Assembly (NCBI GenBank): GCA_029779475.1
Contig: JAKPAN010000321.1
Span: forward strand, 1 to 43,742
DNA: 43,742 nucleotides
From: Pseudomonadota bacterium
GTDB taxonomy: Bacteria; Pseudomonadota; Gammaproteobacteria; Xanthomonadales; Rhodanobacteraceae
Direction: 5' to 3'
Below, piece by piece: positions 10,554 through 21,360 of this stretch (its first letter is position 1; each line of letters opens with the position of its first letter). A program made the translations under genes and the position numbers. A model generated the notes under the pieces. The model saw nothing but the letters and a program-made list of their open reading frames with translations, was not told the DNA's origin and ran no database searches.

Positions 10554-10874
10554 ATGTACGCAGTCATCGTCACCGGCGGTCGTCAGTACCGCGTGGCGCA
10601 GGGCGAAACCCTGCGCGTCGAAAAGCTCGTCGCCGACATCGGCGCCGAGGTCAAACTCGATCAGGTCCTTCTCGTCGGCAGCGGCGAAGGCGTGACTGTC
10701 GGCGCTCCGCTCGTCGCGGGCGCGCTCGTCACCGCCAAGGTCAAGTCGCACGGCCGCGCGGACAAGATCCGCATCGTCAAGTTCCGCCGCCGCAAGCATC
10801 ACCGCAAGGAGATCGGCCACCGGCAGCATTACACCGAAATCGAAATCGTCGGCATCACCGGCGCGGGCAAGTAA
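10554..10874 (+). CDS. rplU: 50S ribosomal protein L21
   Basis: 106 residues, usual size. The N-terminus [14 protein letters not shown] and the basic [23 protein letters not shown] region are characteristic of bL21, which binds 23S rRNA in the large subunit. It heads the conserved rplU-rpmA pair, with obgE behind. The start ATG is the only sensible one. Confidence 0.98.
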   Translation: MYAVIVTGGRQYRVAQGETLRVEKLVADIGAEVKLDQVLLVGSGEGVTVGAPLVAGALVTAKVKSHGRADKIRIVKFRRRKHHRKEIGHRQHYTEIEIVGITGAGK

Positions 10875-10888
10875 GGAGCTCAGCAGTC

Positions 10889-11146
10889 ATGGCACACAAG
10901 AAGGCAGGCGGCTCTACCCGTAACGGCCGCGATTCCAATCCGAAGTATCTCGGCGTCAAGGTGTTCGGCGGCCAGGCCGTCGAAGCCGGCAACATCATCG
11001 TCCGCCAGCGCGGCACGCGCTTCCATCCGGGCGCCGGCGTCGGCCTCGGTCGCGACCACACGCTGTTCGCGCTCGTCGACGGCACGGTCGAGTTCAAGGC
11101 CAAGGGCCCGCTCGCGCGCAAGACGGTCAGCGTGATCCCGGCCTGA
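10889..11146 (+). CDS. rpmA: 50S ribosomal protein L27
   Basis: 85 residues with the bL27 N-terminus [17 protein letters not shown], whose tail reaches the peptidyl transferase centre, and [16 protein letters not shown] lies about 12 bases before the ATG, and the gene follows rplU by 14 bp in the same transcript. There is no cleavable N-terminal extension of the Firmicutes kind. Confidence 0.98.
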   Translation: MAHKKAGGSTRNGRDSNPKYLGVKVFGGQAVEAGNIIVRQRGTRFHPGAGVGLGRDHTLFALVDGTVEFKAKGPLARKTVSVIPA

Positions 11147-11171
11147 TCCGGCGCATCCACGCTTCGCGAAG

Positions 11172-11194
11172 GCCCCGCTTCTGGCGGGGCTTTT
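11172..11194 (+). terminator. Rho-independent terminator after rpmA
   Basis: GCCCCGC (11172-11178), a 5-base loop and GCGGGGC (11184-11190), followed by TTTT. It ends the rplU-rpmA transcript. The rest of the gap to obgE (11195-11381) shows no gene or clear promoter. Confidence 0.85.
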
Positions 11195-11231
11195 CGTTTC
11201 TGCGGACATGACGCGCGTGCCCGGAATCTGA

Positions 11232-12410
<1,179 letters not shown>

Positions 12411-12516
12411 CTGCGCTGTCCGGTTGCTTGGCGCGGGGCAAAAAAAATCGCCGGGCGCGACGGCCGACATTGCGCCAGCGGTGGCCCGAAGGATGTCTGC
12501 CAAGGATGGCAGGCAC

Positions 12517-12543
12517 AAAAAAACCGGCCGAAGCCGGTTTTTT
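12517..12543. terminator. Bidirectional terminator between obgE and rpsT
   Basis: AAACCGGC (12521-12528), loop CGAA, GCCGGTTT (12533-12540), with an A-run on the left and a T-run on the right, so it can stop transcription from both convergent genes. The stretch 12411-12516 holds nothing else recognisable. Confidence 0.88.
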
Positions 12544-12565
12544 CATTGCCTCGACGACCTGGGTG

Positions 12566-12829
12566 TCAGGCCAGCGCGGCGATATGCGCGGTCAGGCGGC
12601 TCTTGTGGCGCGAGGCCTTGTTCTTGTGGATCAGGCCGCGCGAGGCGTAGCGATCCATGACCGGCTCGGCGATCTTGTAGGCCGCTTCGGCGCGGGCCTT
12701 GTCCTTCGCATCGATCGCTTTCACGACGTTCTTGATCGCGGTGCGAACCATCGAACGCGCGCTGGCGTTGCGCTGGCGGTGCTGCTCGGACTGGCGCGCA
12801 CGCTTCTTCGCGGACTTGATGTTGGCCAA
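12566..12829 (-). CDS. rpsT: 30S ribosomal protein S20
   Basis: 87 residues, lysine/arginine-rich helical bundle protein bS20 beginning [13 protein letters not shown]. The start codon is TTG (12829-12827), with GGAG 8 bases upstream. Escherichia coli rpsT also starts with UUG, where the poor codon is part of its translational autoregulation. A strong promoter lies upstream (12872-12900). The gene stands alone and ends at the shared terminator. Confidence 0.97.
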   Translation of the reverse strand: MANIKSAKKRARQSEQHRQRNASARSMVRTAIKNVVKAIDAKDKARAEAAYKIAEPVMDRYASRGLIHKNKASRHKSRLTAHIAALA

Positions 12830-12871
12830 GGGATGACTCCGGAGAATGGGTTGTTCGGAAAAAGACTGCGG

Positions 12872-12900
12872 ATTATGCCTGTCGTCCCGCGTGGCGTCAA
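12872..12900 (-). promoter_or_regulatory. rpsT promoter
   Basis: On the minus strand TTGACG (12900-12895), a 17-base spacer and CATAAT (12877-12872). This is the best sigma-70 match in the window, and it gives a leader of about 35 bases before the TTG start. Confidence 0.82.
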
Positions 12901-12927
12901 ACGGATCCGGGCCGCGGAGCAGGGCGC

Positions 12928-14532
12928 ATGAGTCGCCCGAACCTGCTTCGCTCGATGCTGAGCTTCAGCGGCGGCACGTTCGTCTCGCGCATCCTCGGCC
13001 TCGTGCGCGAGCAGGCGATCGCCTACGCGTTCGGCGCGAACGCAGCGACCGACGCGTTCTGGGTCGCGTTCCGCATTCCGAACTTCCTGCGCCGCCTGTT
13101 CGCGGAAGGCTCGTTCTCGGTCGCGTTCGTGCCGGTGTTCACCGAGGTCAAGGAAACGCGGCCGCACGCGGATCTGAAGGAACTCGTCGCGCGCACGACC
13201 GGCACGCTCGGCGGCATCCTGTTCGTGGTGACCGCCCTCGGCATGCTCGGCGCGCATTGGGTCGCCGCTGGTTTCGCACCGGGCGCGATCGACCAGCCGG
13301 AGAAGTTCGCGCTCACGACCCACCTGCTGCGCGTGATGTTCCCGTTCCTGCTGTTCGTCTCGCTGACCGCGCTGGCCGGCGCGGTGCTCAACAGCTTCCA
13401 CAAGTTCCTGTTGCCGGCGCTCGCGCCGGTGCTGATGAACCTGTGCATGATCGCGGCGGCGTTGTGGTGGTCGAAGGCGTTCGACGTGCCCATCATGGCG
13501 CTGGGTTGGGCGATCTTCATCGCTGGCATCCTGCAACTGTTGTTGCTGTTGCCCGCGATCGCGCGGCTCGACCTGCTCGCGCTGCCGCGCTGGGGCTGGA
13601 GCCACCCGGATGTGCGGCGCATCCTCAAGCTCATGGTGCCGACGCTGTTCGGTTCGTCGGTCGCGCAGATCAACCTGCTGCTGGACACGTTGATCGCCTC
13701 GTTCCTGATCACCGGCTCGCAGACCTGGCTCACGCAGACCGACCGCCTGCTCGAATTCCCGCTCGGCATCTTCGGCGTCGCGCTCGGCACGGTGATTTTG
13801 CCGTCGCTGTCGCGCCACCACGTCGCGACCGATCGCGAAGGCTTTTCGAAGGCGCTCGATTGGGGCCTGCGCACGGCGCTGCTGATTTCCGTGCCGGCGA
13901 TGTTCGCGCTCGTGCTGCTCGCCAAACCGATCCTTGCGACGCTGCTGCAACATGGGCGTTTCACGGCGCACGACGTCGACATGGCCGCGCTGTCGCTGTC
14001 GGCGCTGTCGTTCGGTTTGCCTGCGTTCGCGCTGGTCAAGGTCGTCGCGCCGGCGTTCTACGCGAGGCAGGACACCAAGACGCCGGTGCGTGCGGGCATC
14101 GTCGCGATGATCGCGAATATGGCGCTCAACGTTCTTTTCGTCGCCGCGCTGTTCGCGCTCTGGCACCGGCCGGAAGATCTCGCCGACGGCTGGCTCGCCG
14201 GCATCGCCAAGGTGCCGGGCCTGCACATGGCGCTGGCGCTGGCGAGCGCGCTTGCGAGCTATCTCAACCTTGCGCAGTTGTGGATCGCGCTGCGCCGCGG
14301 CGGTTTGCATGTTGCCGAACCGGGTTGGGGGCGGCACCTGCTGCGTCTTGCGCTGGCTTGCGCGGCGATGGTCGCGGTGATCCTGTTCGCGCTCTGGCAA
14401 TGGCCGGAATGGGGCGATTGGTCGCCGCTGACGCGCGTTGCGCGGCTCGGCGTCGTGATCGGCGCGGCGAGTGCGGCGTTTCTGGCGGCTCTGTTGGCGG
14501 GCGGCTTCCGGCTGCGCGATTTGCGAGGGTAG
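12928..14532 (+). CDS. murJ: Lipid II flippase MurJ
   Basis: 534 residues, about 14 membrane helices of the MOP exporter superfamily. Diagnostic stretches are [29 protein letters not shown] N-terminus (12-35), [23 protein letters not shown] (42-64) and [26 protein letters not shown] in the middle. It moves lipid II across the inner membrane for peptidoglycan synthesis. It is divergent from rpsT and starts the murJ-ribF-ileS run. The ATG at 12928 gives the family N-terminus [10 protein letters not shown]. Confidence 0.96.
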   Translation: MSRPNLLRSMLSFSGGTFVSRILGLVREQAIAYAFGANAATDAFWVAFRIPNFLRRLFAEGSFSVAFVPVFTEVKETRPHADLKELVARTTGTLGGILFVVTALGMLGAHWVAAGFAPGAIDQPEKFALTTHLLRVMFPFLLFVSLTALAGAVLNSFHKFLLPALAPVLMNLCMIAAALWWSKAFDVPIMALGWAIFIAGILQLLLLLPAIARLDLLALPRWGWSHPDVRRILKLMVPTLFGSSVAQINLLLDTLIASFLITGSQTWLTQTDRLLEFPLGIFGVALGTVILPSLSRHHVATDREGFSKALDWGLRTALLISVPAMFALVLLAKPILATLLQHGRFTAHDVDMAALSLSALSFGLPAFALVKVVAPAFYARQDTKTPVRAGIVAMIANMALNVLFVAALFALWHRPEDLADGWLAGIAKVPGLHMALALASALASYLNLAQLWIALRRGGLHVAEPGWGRHLLRLALACAAMVAVILFALWQWPEWGDWSPLTRVARLGVVIGAASAAFLAALLAGGFRLRDLRG

Positions 14533-14540
14533 TTCGATCG

Positions 14541-14562
14541 CGCAGCATCGCCGCATGCTGCG
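14541..14562. repeat. Inverted repeat between murJ and ribF
   Basis: CGCAGCAT, a 6-base loop and ATGCTGCG give an 8-bp perfect stem without a T-run. It lies just before a TATACT hexamer and may be a weak terminator, an mRNA structure or an operator. Confidence 0.4.
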
Positions 14563-14572
14563 GTGCGGCGGC

Positions 14573-14578
14573 TATACT
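14573..14578 (+). promoter_or_regulatory. Possible ribF -10 element
   Basis: TATACT ends 6 bases before the ribF ATG (14585), so a transcript from it would be leaderless. There is no recognisable -35 at 16-18 bases. Such TATACT-ATG spacing can occur by chance. Confidence 0.35.
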
Positions 14579-14584
14579 CGCGCG

Positions 14585-15577
14585 ATGAACCGGCTTTTCC
14601 GTGATGCCGCCGGGCCGAATCTGGCGCCGGGTGGCAGTGTCGTGTGCGTGGGTGCGTTCGATGGCGTGCATCTGGGCCATCGCGCGCTGCTCGCGCGCGT
14701 GCGCGAGCGCGCGACTGCGCTCGCGCTGACGCCGCTCGCGATCACGTTCGAGCCGATCCCGCGCGAATTCTTCGCGCACGGCAAACCCGTGCCGCGTCTG
14801 ACCGCCGCGCGCGAAAAACTCGCGTTGCTGCTGGATGCCGGTGCGTCTAGGTTGCTCTCGCTGCGCTTCGCCGAAACACTCGCGGCGATGTCGGCCGAAT
14901 CGTTCATCGACGACATCCTCGTCGCGCGCTCGGGCGTGCGCGAGCTGTGGGTCGGCGCGGATTTCCGTTTCGGCCATGCGCGCCGCGGCGACGTGGACAT
15001 GCTGCGCGAATTCGGCGCACGTCGCGGCTTTTCCGTCGAGGTCATGCCCGACGTTCGCGTCGATGGCGCACGCGTGAGCAGCAGCGCGATCCGCGCGCAG
15101 CTCGCCGCAGGCGAATTCGACGCGGCTGCGGCGCAACTGGGGCGACGTTTCTCGATCGGCGGCCACGTCGTGCGCGGCCAGCAGCTCGGACGCCAGCTCG
15201 GTTATCCCACCGCGAACATCCGCCTGGGCCGGCGCACGTCGCCGGTCGCGGGCATCTTTGCGGTGCGCGTGCGCGGCGTCGAAGCGCGGGCGATGCCCGC
15301 CGTCGCCAGCCTTGGCGTGCGGCCGACCGTCGGCGGGGGCGGCGAGCCGCTGCTCGAGGCGCATCTGTTCGATTTCGACGGCGATCTCTACGGCCGGCGC
15401 ATCGAAGTCGAGTTCGTCGCCAAGCTGCGCGACGAACTCAAGTTCTCCGATCTCGACGCGATGGTGCGGCAGATCGACCTCGATGCCGAACAGGCGCGCG
15501 ATCGGTTGCGCGCCGATGAAAACCGCAACGACGACACCTATTTCAAGCCTTCCAGAGCGAGCCAGGCCCGAGCATGA
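14585..15577 (+). CDS. ribF: Bifunctional riboflavin kinase / FAD synthetase
   Basis: 330 residues. The N-terminal nucleotidyltransferase has [10 protein letters not shown] (23-32) and VSSSAIR (164-170); the C-terminal riboflavin kinase has [13 protein letters not shown] (202-214). It turns riboflavin into FMN and then FAD. The Met at 14585 was chosen over an in-frame Met at 14471, which would overlap murJ. The stop overlaps the ileS start by 4 bp (ATGA), the usual coupling in this gene order. Its products are cofactors of NuoF and ArsH encoded in the same window, though no special link is implied. Confidence 0.96.
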   Translation: MNRLFRDAAGPNLAPGGSVVCVGAFDGVHLGHRALLARVRERATALALTPLAITFEPIPREFFAHGKPVPRLTAAREKLALLLDAGASRLLSLRFAETLAAMSAESFIDDILVARSGVRELWVGADFRFGHARRGDVDMLREFGARRGFSVEVMPDVRVDGARVSSSAIRAQLAAGEFDAAAAQLGRRFSIGGHVVRGQQLGRQLGYPTANIRLGRRTSPVAGIFAVRVRGVEARAMPAVASLGVRPTVGGGGEPLLEAHLFDFDGDLYGRRIEVEFVAKLRDELKFSDLDAMVRQIDLDAEQARDRLRADENRNDDTYFKPSRASQARA

Positions 15578-18468
15578 GCCAGGACTACAAAACCACGATC
15601 AACCTGCCCAACACCTCCTTCGCGATGAAGGCCGATCTCGCCAAGCGCGAGCCGGCGATGCTCGCCGAATGGGAGCGCGCGCAACGCTACGCGGAAATCC
15701 AGCGCCGCAGCGCGAGTCGCGAGCATGCCTTCATCCTGCACGACGGCCCGCCGTATGCGAACGGCGCGATCCACATCGGTCACGCCGTCAACAAGGTGCT
15801 CAAGGACGTCGTCGTCAAGTCGGCGCTGCTCGCCGGCTATCGCTCGCCGTACGTGCCGGGCTGGGATTGCCACGGCCTGCCGATCGAGATCGCGATCGAG
15901 AAAAAGGTCGGCAAGGTCGGGCAGAAAGTCGACGCCGCCGAATTCCGTCGCCTGTGCCGTGAATACGCCGCGGAACAAATCGACGTGCAGCGCGCCGACT
16001 TCAAGCGTCTCGGCGTGCTCGGCGATTGGGAAAACCCGTACCGCACGATGGATTTCCGCTACGAAGCGGACATGATCCGCGCGCTGGCGAAGATCCATGC
16101 CAACGGCCACGTGCTGCGCGGCTTCAAGCCCGTGCACTGGTGCTTCGATTGCGGCTCCGCGCTCGCGGAAGCCGAGATCGAATACCAGGACAAGCAATCG
16201 ACCGCGATCGACGTTGCTTACGACGCCGTCGACGCCCAAGCGCTCGCCGCGAAATTCGGCGCGGCGATCGATGCGAACGACATCGTCGCCGTGCCGATCT
16301 GGACGACCACGCCGTGGACGCTACCGGCGAGCTTTGCGGTGACGCTCGGCCCGGAGCTTGAATACGTGCTCGTCGAAGGCCCTGCGCGCGAGGGCAAGCG
16401 CGTGTGGCTCGTGCTTGCCGATGCGCTCGCGGAACGCGCGCTCGCACGTTACGGCGTTGCGGAGATGCGCGTGCTCGGGCGCGCGAAGGGCGCCGACCTC
16501 GCTGTGCTTCCGGGCGAAGACGCGATCGCGAAAGCAGCGGCGCTGCGCCACCCGTTCTACGAGCGCACGGTTCCGATCATCGTCGGCGACCACGTCTCCG
16601 CCGAAGAAGGTACGGGCGCCGTGCACACCGCGCCCGGCCACGGTGCGGAAGACTTCGCGGTCGGCCAGAAATACGGCATCGTCGAAAAGACGCCCGCGAA
16701 CGTGCTCAATCCGGTCGGCGGCAACGGCGTCTATCTGCCGGGCACGCCGATCTTCGAAGGCCAGTTCATCTGGAAGGCGAACGACGCCGTCGTCGACCTG
16801 TTGCGCGAACGCGGCGCGTTGCTCGCGCTGGCGAAGATCACGCACAGCTATCCGCATTGCTGGCGCCACAAGACGCCGGTCGCATTCCGCACCACGCCGC
16901 AATGGTTCATCGGCATGGAAACGGCCGGCCTGCGCGATGCGGCGCTGAAGACGATCAAGAACGACGTCGACTGGTTCCCGTCGTGGGGCGAGGAACGCAT
17001 CGCCGGCATGGTCGCCGGACGTCCCGATTGGTGCATCTCGCGCCAGCGCACCTGGGGCGTGCCGATCGCGCTGTTCGTCGACAAGATCACGCAGCAGCCG
17101 CATCCGCGCAGTGCCGAAATCATGGAGGAGGTCGCCAAGCGCGTCGAGAAGGACGGCGTCGATGCGTGGTACGCGCTCGATGCGGCGGAACTCCTCGGCG
17201 GCGAAGCGTCGCAATACGAAAAAGTCACCGACATCCTCGACGTGTGGTTCGATTCCGGCGTCACGCATTTCTGCGTGCTCGACCAGCGTCCGCATCTTGC
17301 GCGCAAGGCCGGCGACAAGGTCATGTATCTGGAAGGCTCGGATCAGCATCGCGGCTGGTTCCAGTCGTCGCTGCTGACCTCGACCGCGATGCACGGCCGC
17401 GCGCCGTACGACGTCGTGCTCACGCACGGCTTCACTGTCGATGCGCAGGGCCGCAAGATGTCCAAGTCGCTCGGCAACGTGATCGCGCCGCAAAAGGTCG
17501 TCGACACGCTCGGCGCCGACGTGTTGCGCCTGTGGGTCGCGTCGACCGACTACCGCAACGAGATCGCCGTTTCCGACGAAATCCTCAAGCGCGTGTCGGA
17601 TTCGTACCGCCGCATCCGCAACACCGCGCGCTTCCTGCTCGGCAATCTCGACGGTTTCGATCCGTCGAAGCACTTGTTGCCGGTCGAAGATTGCCTGCTG
17701 CTCGACCAGTGGGCCGTGCAGCAGGCGCACGACGTGCAGGTCGCCGTCGCCGCCGCGTACGCGAAACACGATTTCCCGGAAGTCGTCGCACGCGTGCAGA
17801 ACTTCTGCACGAACGAGATGGGCGCGCTCTACCTCGACATCACCAAGGATCGCCTCTACACGATGCCGACCGACAGCCGCGGCCGGCGCAGCGCACAGAG
17901 CGCGATGTTCCGCATCGTCGAAGCGCTGACGCGCTGGATCGCGCCGATCCTGTCGTTCACGGCCGAAGAAATCTGGCCGCTGATTCCGGGCCAACGCAGC
18001 GAATCGGTATTGTTCGAGACCTGGTACGAAGGTCTGGCGACGACGCAGGGTTCGCCTGAACGTCGCGCGTGGTGGGGCGACCTGCTCGCAATCCGCGCGG
18101 GCGCGTCGCGCCTGCTCGAAGGCATGCGTGCGAGCGGCGGCATCGGCGCCTCGCTGCAGGCGGAAGTCGCGCTGCATGCGGACACGGCGACGCGAGCGCG
18201 CTACGCCGAGGTCGCCGACGAACTGCGCTTCTTCTTCATCACCTCGAAGCTGGATTGGGCGGACATCGCGCAGCGTCCCGCGGACGCGGAAGTCGTCAAG
18301 CTCGACGGCGGCGAAGTGGCCATCGCCGCGCGCGCGAGCGAAGCGGCCAAGTGCATCCGCTGCTGGCATTACCGCGACGACGTCGGCGTGAATCCCGAGC
18401 ATCCGGAGATTTGCGGACGTTGCGTCGAGAACGTCGACGGCGGCGGCGAGACGCGGCGGTGGTTCTGA
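15574..18468 (+). CDS. ileS: Isoleucyl-tRNA synthetase
   Basis: 964 residues, class Ia synthetase of the bacterial type. HIGH at 67-70 ([12 protein letters not shown]), the CP1 editing domain in the middle ([12 protein letters not shown] region), KMSKS at 628-632, and a C-terminal zinc ribbon with C927, C930, C947 and C950. It charges tRNA-Ile and edits valine. Translation is coupled to ribF. In related genomes lspA follows directly; here a toxin-antitoxin pair intervenes. Confidence 0.98.
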   Translation: MSQDYKTTINLPNTSFAMKADLAKREPAMLAEWERAQRYAEIQRRSASREHAFILHDGPPYANGAIHIGHAVNKVLKDVVVKSALLAGYRSPYVPGWDCHGLPIEIAIEKKVGKVGQKVDAAEFRRLCREYAAEQIDVQRADFKRLGVLGDWENPYRTMDFRYEADMIRALAKIHANGHVLRGFKPVHWCFDCGSALAEAEIEYQDKQSTAIDVAYDAVDAQALAAKFGAAIDANDIVAVPIWTTTPWTLPASFAVTLGPELEYVLVEGPAREGKRVWLVLADALAERALARYGVAEMRVLGRAKGADLAVLPGEDAIAKAAALRHPFYERTVPIIVGDHVSAEEGTGAVHTAPGHGAEDFAVGQKYGIVEKTPANVLNPVGGNGVYLPGTPIFEGQFIWKANDAVVDLLRERGALLALAKITHSYPHCWRHKTPVAFRTTPQWFIGMETAGLRDAALKTIKNDVDWFPSWGEERIAGMVAGRPDWCISRQRTWGVPIALFVDKITQQPHPRSAEIMEEVAKRVEKDGVDAWYALDAAELLGGEASQYEKVTDILDVWFDSGVTHFCVLDQRPHLARKAGDKVMYLEGSDQHRGWFQSSLLTSTAMHGRAPYDVVLTHGFTVDAQGRKMSKSLGNVIAPQKVVDTLGADVLRLWVASTDYRNEIAVSDEILKRVSDSYRRIRNTARFLLGNLDGFDPSKHLLPVEDCLLLDQWAVQQAHDVQVAVAAAYAKHDFPEVVARVQNFCTNEMGALYLDITKDRLYTMPTDSRGRRSAQSAMFRIVEALTRWIAPILSFTAEEIWPLIPGQRSESVLFETWYEGLATTQGSPERRAWWGDLLAIRAGASRLLEGMRASGGIGASLQAEVALHADTATRARYAEVADELRFFFITSKLDWADIAQRPADAEVVKLDGGEVAIAARASEAAKCIRCWHYRDDVGVNPEHPEICGRCVENVDGGGETRRWF

Positions 18469-18503
18469 GGCCGTCAGGAACTGATGTTACGGTCGCGGTA
18501 AAT

Positions 18504-18538
18504 TTGTCGAGAGACTCTTTAAGGACTATATTCAGTCC
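18504..18538 (+). promoter_or_regulatory. Promoter/operator of the toxin-antitoxin pair
   Basis: TTGTCG (18504-18509), a 17-base spacer and TATATT (18527-18532). An inverted repeat GGACT-n6-AGTCC (18523-18538) surrounds the -10, a common layout for autorepression by antitoxin or toxin-antitoxin complex. Confidence 0.6.
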
Positions 18539-18558
18539 GGTCTTATGGAGGATTTTTC

Positions 18559-18843
18559 ATGCGCTTCTCGACGCAAGTCCGCCCGATCAGCTATCTGAAA
18601 GCGAATGCAGCCGAGGTGCTCGAGCGCATTGGCATTGAACGCGAACCGTTGGTCATCACCCAGAACGGCGAAGCCAAGGCTGTAATGCAGGACGTGGTTT
18701 CCTGGGAGCAGACGCAGGAGGCGCTGGCGCTGCTCAAGTTGCTGGCGCTTGGTCGAAACGAGATCGACGCCGGCCATTTCGATTCCGCGACCAAGGTTGC
18801 GAAGCGTCTGCGCGCGAAACGGGCTGCCAAAGGCGCAGCATGA
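18559..18843 (+). CDS. Phd/YefM-family antitoxin
   Basis: 94 residues. The N-terminal half, TQVRPISYLKANAAEVLERI followed by PLVITQNGEAKAVMQDVVSWE, is the Phd/YefM DNA-binding fold. The basic C-terminal tail (AKRLRAKRAAKG) would be the toxin-wrapping part. It should neutralise the toxin encoded next and repress the pair from the site just upstream. GGAGG lies 7 bases before the ATG, stronger than that of its neighbours. The stop overlaps the toxin start by 4 bp. The target and the exact subfamily cannot be decided from sequence alone. Confidence 0.88.
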   Translation: MRFSTQVRPISYLKANAAEVLERIGIEREPLVITQNGEAKAVMQDVVSWEQTQEALALLKLLALGRNEIDAGHFDSATKVAKRLRAKRAAKGAA

Positions 18844-19172
18844 GTTCGGGTCAACGGGTTTTCGTCACGGCCGGTGCCGAACGTGATCTCGAAGAGATTC
18901 ATGACTACATTGTGCGGGGGGATTCGGCTCGCCGAGCAGACGAAATCCAGGATCGCTTGCTCGGCTTGATCGAACGTCTGGGCGACCTGCCTGACCGAGG
19001 CTCATCGCCGAAGGAGCTGGCAACATTGGGAATCCATGAATATCGCCAGGTGATTCTCAGGCCTTGGCGTGTCATCTACCGGGTTGTCGACGCGTCAGTT
19101 TTCGTCCTTGTGGTCGCTGATGGCAGGCGTGACATGCAGTCGCTGTTGGCGCGTCGCCTGCTCAATCCATGA
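18840..19172 (+). CDS. RelE/ParE-family toxin
   Basis: 110 residues. The fold is marked by AERDLEEIHDYIV (13-25), the helix RLLGLIERLGDLPDRG and the C-terminal strands HEYRQVILRPWRVIYRVVDASVFVLVVADGRRD. The family contains ribosome-dependent mRNA interferases (RelE) and gyrase poisons (ParE). The absence of a clear catalytic set of RelE residues leaves the mode open, with ParE-like the more likely. It is coupled to the antitoxin by an ATGA overlap. Its stop overlaps a possible lspA start in the same way. Confidence 0.87.
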   Translation: MSSGQRVFVTAGAERDLEEIHDYIVRGDSARRADEIQDRLLGLIERLGDLPDRGSSPKELATLGIHEYRQVILRPWRVIYRVVDASVFVLVVADGRRDMQSLLARRLLNP

Positions 19173-19678
19173 GTCCTTCGATGATCAAACCACGCAATGC
19201 CTTGCCCTGGCTGCTGCTGTCGGCGGCCGTCGTCGCGCTCGACCAGTTCGGCAAGCACGTTGCTCTCGGGGCGCTGCAGCCTTACGAATCGCGTGAAGTG
19301 ATTCCAGGCCTGCTCAACTGGACGCTGGCGTTCAATCCCGGCGCGGCGTTCAGTTTTCTCGCGGGCGCGGATGGCTGGCAGCGCTGGTTTTTCACCGCGC
19401 TCGCGATCGGCGTCAGCGCAGGTTTGGCCGTTTGGCTGTCGCGATTGCAGCGCGGCGATTGGCGCAACGCGGCGCCGCTCGCGCTGATCATCGGCGGCGC
19501 GCTCGGCAACCTGGTCGACCGTCTGCGCTTCGGCCATGTCGTCGACTTCATCGACGTTTACTGGGGCAGCGCGCACTGGCCCGCGTTCAACGTCGCCGAC
19601 TCGGCGATCTGCGTCGGCGCGGTAGCGCTCGCGCTTTTCAGCTTCGTCGGTGGGAAAGAGCAGGGCAAGCGCGGATAA
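19169..19678 (+). CDS. lspA: Lipoprotein signal peptidase
   Basis: 169 residues from the ATG at 19169, with four membrane helices. The catalytic aspartates of signal peptidase II are D117 ([15 protein letters not shown]) and D144 (FNVADSA). It cleaves prolipoproteins after lipid modification. Two starts are possible: 19169, whose ATGA overlaps the toxin stop, and 19181 ([10 protein letters not shown]), closer to the usual N-terminus; neither has a clear Shine-Dalgarno. Because of the overlap, lspA is probably expressed in part from the toxin-antitoxin transcript as well as from ileS read-through. Confidence 0.95.
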   Translation: MSPSMIKPRNALPWLLLSAAVVALDQFGKHVALGALQPYESREVIPGLLNWTLAFNPGAAFSFLAGADGWQRWFFTALAIGVSAGLAVWLSRLQRGDWRNAAPLALIIGGALGNLVDRLRFGHVVDFIDVYWGSAHWPAFNVADSAICVGAVALALFSFVGGKEQGKRG

Positions 19679-19685
19679 TCGCTGC

Positions 19686-20633
19686 ATGGACGTCATCCTT
19701 GCCAATCCGCGCGGCTTCTGTGCCGGCGTCGACCGCGTGATCGAGATCGTCGAGCGCGCGCTGGAAACCTTCGGCGCGCCGATCTACGTGCGCCACGAAG
19801 TCGTGCACAACCGTTTCGTTGTCGACAACCTGCGCGCGAAAGGCGCGGTGTTCGTCGACGAACTGGTTGAGGTGCCCGACGGCGCGACCGTGATCTTCAG
19901 CGCGCACGGCGTCTCCCAAGCCGTGCGCGGCGAAGCGGACGAGCGCGGCCTGCGCGTGTTCGACGCGACCTGTCCGCTCGTCACAAAGGTGCACATGGAA
20001 GTCGCGCGCCACGGCAAGGCCGGGCGCGACGTCGTGCTCATCGGCCACGCCGGTCATCCGGAAGTCGAAGGCACGATGGGGCAGTGGGATCCGGCTAACG
20101 CCGGCGCGATCCACTTGGTCGAAACGCCGGAATGCGTCGACAAGATCGTCCCGCGCAATCCCGAGCACATCGCCTTCGCCACGCAGACGACGCTGTCGAT
20201 CGACGACACGAAAGCCGTCATTGAGGCGCTGCAGCGGCGCTTTCCCGCGATCCAGGGCCCACGCCACGACGACATCTGCTACGCCACGCAGAATCGCCAG
20301 GACGCCGTGCGCAAGCTCGGTCAGCAGTGCGACCTTGTCCTCGTCGTCGGCTCGCCGAACAGTTCCAATTCCAACCGCCTGCGCGAACTCGCCGAGAAAC
20401 AGGGCGTGCCCGCCTACCTCATCGACGGCGCCGGCGACATTGACCCGCATTGGCTGGGCGGTCGCAATCGCATCGGCGTCACTGCCGGCGCCTCCGCACC
20501 CGAAAGCCTCGTCCGCGACGTGATCGCCGCCCTGCGCTCGGCGGGTGCCCACGGCGTCCGCGAACTCGACGGCGAACCGGAAAACGTCACCTTCGCGCTG
20601 CCGAAGGAACTGCGCCTGCGCGTGGTGGCCTGA
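19686..20633 (+). CDS. ispH: 4-hydroxy-3-methylbut-2-enyl diphosphate reductase (LytB)
   Basis: 315 residues. The three [4Fe-4S] cysteines C12, C96 and C198 and the substrate-binding H41, H74, H124 and E126 are all present at the expected spacing. It performs the last step of the MEP pathway, giving IPP and DMAPP. It lies 7 bp after lspA. A Met at 19650 would add 12 residues inside lspA and was rejected. A G+C-rich hairpin (20635-20652) follows the stop but has no T-run. Confidence 0.97.
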   Translation: MDVILANPRGFCAGVDRVIEIVERALETFGAPIYVRHEVVHNRFVVDNLRAKGAVFVDELVEVPDGATVIFSAHGVSQAVRGEADERGLRVFDATCPLVTKVHMEVARHGKAGRDVVLIGHAGHPEVEGTMGQWDPANAGAIHLVETPECVDKIVPRNPEHIAFATQTTLSIDDTKAVIEALQRRFPAIQGPRHDDICYATQNRQDAVRKLGQQCDLVLVVGSPNSSNSNRLRELAEKQGVPAYLIDGAGDIDPHWLGGRNRIGVTAGASAPESLVRDVIAALRSAGAHGVRELDGEPENVTFALPKELRLRVVA

Positions 20634-20634
20634 G

Positions 20635-20652
20635 CGGCGCGCTCTCGCGCCG
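20635..20652 (+). terminator. Weak hairpin after ispH
   Basis: CGGCGCG, loop CTCT, CGCGCCG directly after the stop, without a T-run. It might attenuate rather than end transcription into the pilus genes. No clear promoter was found in the 113-bp gap up to fimT. Confidence 0.4.
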
Positions 20653-20746
20653 TTCATCCGGCAATTGATACCGCAAGCAAGGCCGTCGCTTGTCGGCCCC
20701 GCCGCCGCTGCCTAAGGTGCGGCGATATCCGGTAGTCGGGGGGATC

Positions 20747-21349
20747 ATGTCTTCTGGAATCAAGCGCCATGGCTTGGGGCGATCCGCCAAGTCGCGCGGT
20801 TTCACGCTGGTCGAATTGATGATTACCGTGGCGATCGCGGTGATTCTGGCTGCGATCGCCCTGCCGAACTATCGGGAGTTCATGGCCAGAATGGCCGTGA
20901 CCGAAAATACCAACGACTTGATCGGTTCGCTCAATGTGGCTCGCGCCGAGGCAGTCAAGCGTGGTCGCCCAGCGGCGGTAATCGCCAACGGCGGCAACTG
21001 GAGCAATGGTTGGCAGGTGGTGGTGGCCAAGGCGTCAGACGCAACCATCGACTATACGGGCACTACCCAGGCAGATTGCGAAGCCTATCTGGACACAGGC
21101 GACGTACCCTTGTGTCTGCGCTACCAAGGCGCTCTGAGCGATGGTTATCGCCTCTTGGGCACTGGGGATGAAGTCGTCTTCACGTCGATGGGCAGTCTGC
21201 AGGGCAGTGGCACCGACTTCGATTTCAGCGTGTGTCGACCCGCCAACAATGCAGATCCGAAACAATCGCGACGCATCCACATTGGAGCGGGCGGCATCAT
21301 CGAAAGCCGCCGCGATACCACCGGGGCGCCTGCCGGCAATTGCGGTTGA
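20747..21349 (+). CDS. fimT: Type IV pilus minor pilin FimT/FimU (GspH family)
   Basis: 200 residues. The prepilin signal ends KSRG18 and is followed by FTLVELMITVAIAVILAAIALP, with Glu23 at +5 and the long hydrophobic helix. The body is the GspH/FimT beta domain, with cysteines near the C-terminus (..GNCG). It is one of the minor pilins that prime pilus assembly. The Met at 20747 has a GGGGGG stretch just upstream and gives a leader of normal length; a Met at 20690 would lengthen it by 19 residues. It is the first gene of fimT-pilV-W-X-Y1-E. Confidence 0.92.
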   Translation: MSSGIKRHGLGRSAKSRGFTLVELMITVAIAVILAAIALPNYREFMARMAVTENTNDLIGSLNVARAEAVKRGRPAAVIANGGNWSNGWQVVVAKASDATIDYTGTTQADCEAYLDTGDVPLCLRYQGALSDGYRLLGTGDEVVFTSMGSLQGSGTDFDFSVCRPANNADPKQSRRIHIGAGGIIESRRDTTGAPAGNCG

Positions 21350-21360
21350 GGACAGTCAAG

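Noticed and set aside
20660..20674. A possible sigma-54 promoter (GG..GC) before fimT
   Set aside because: The GG and GC are 11 bases apart instead of 10, and flanking bases do not fit TGGCAC/TTGC.
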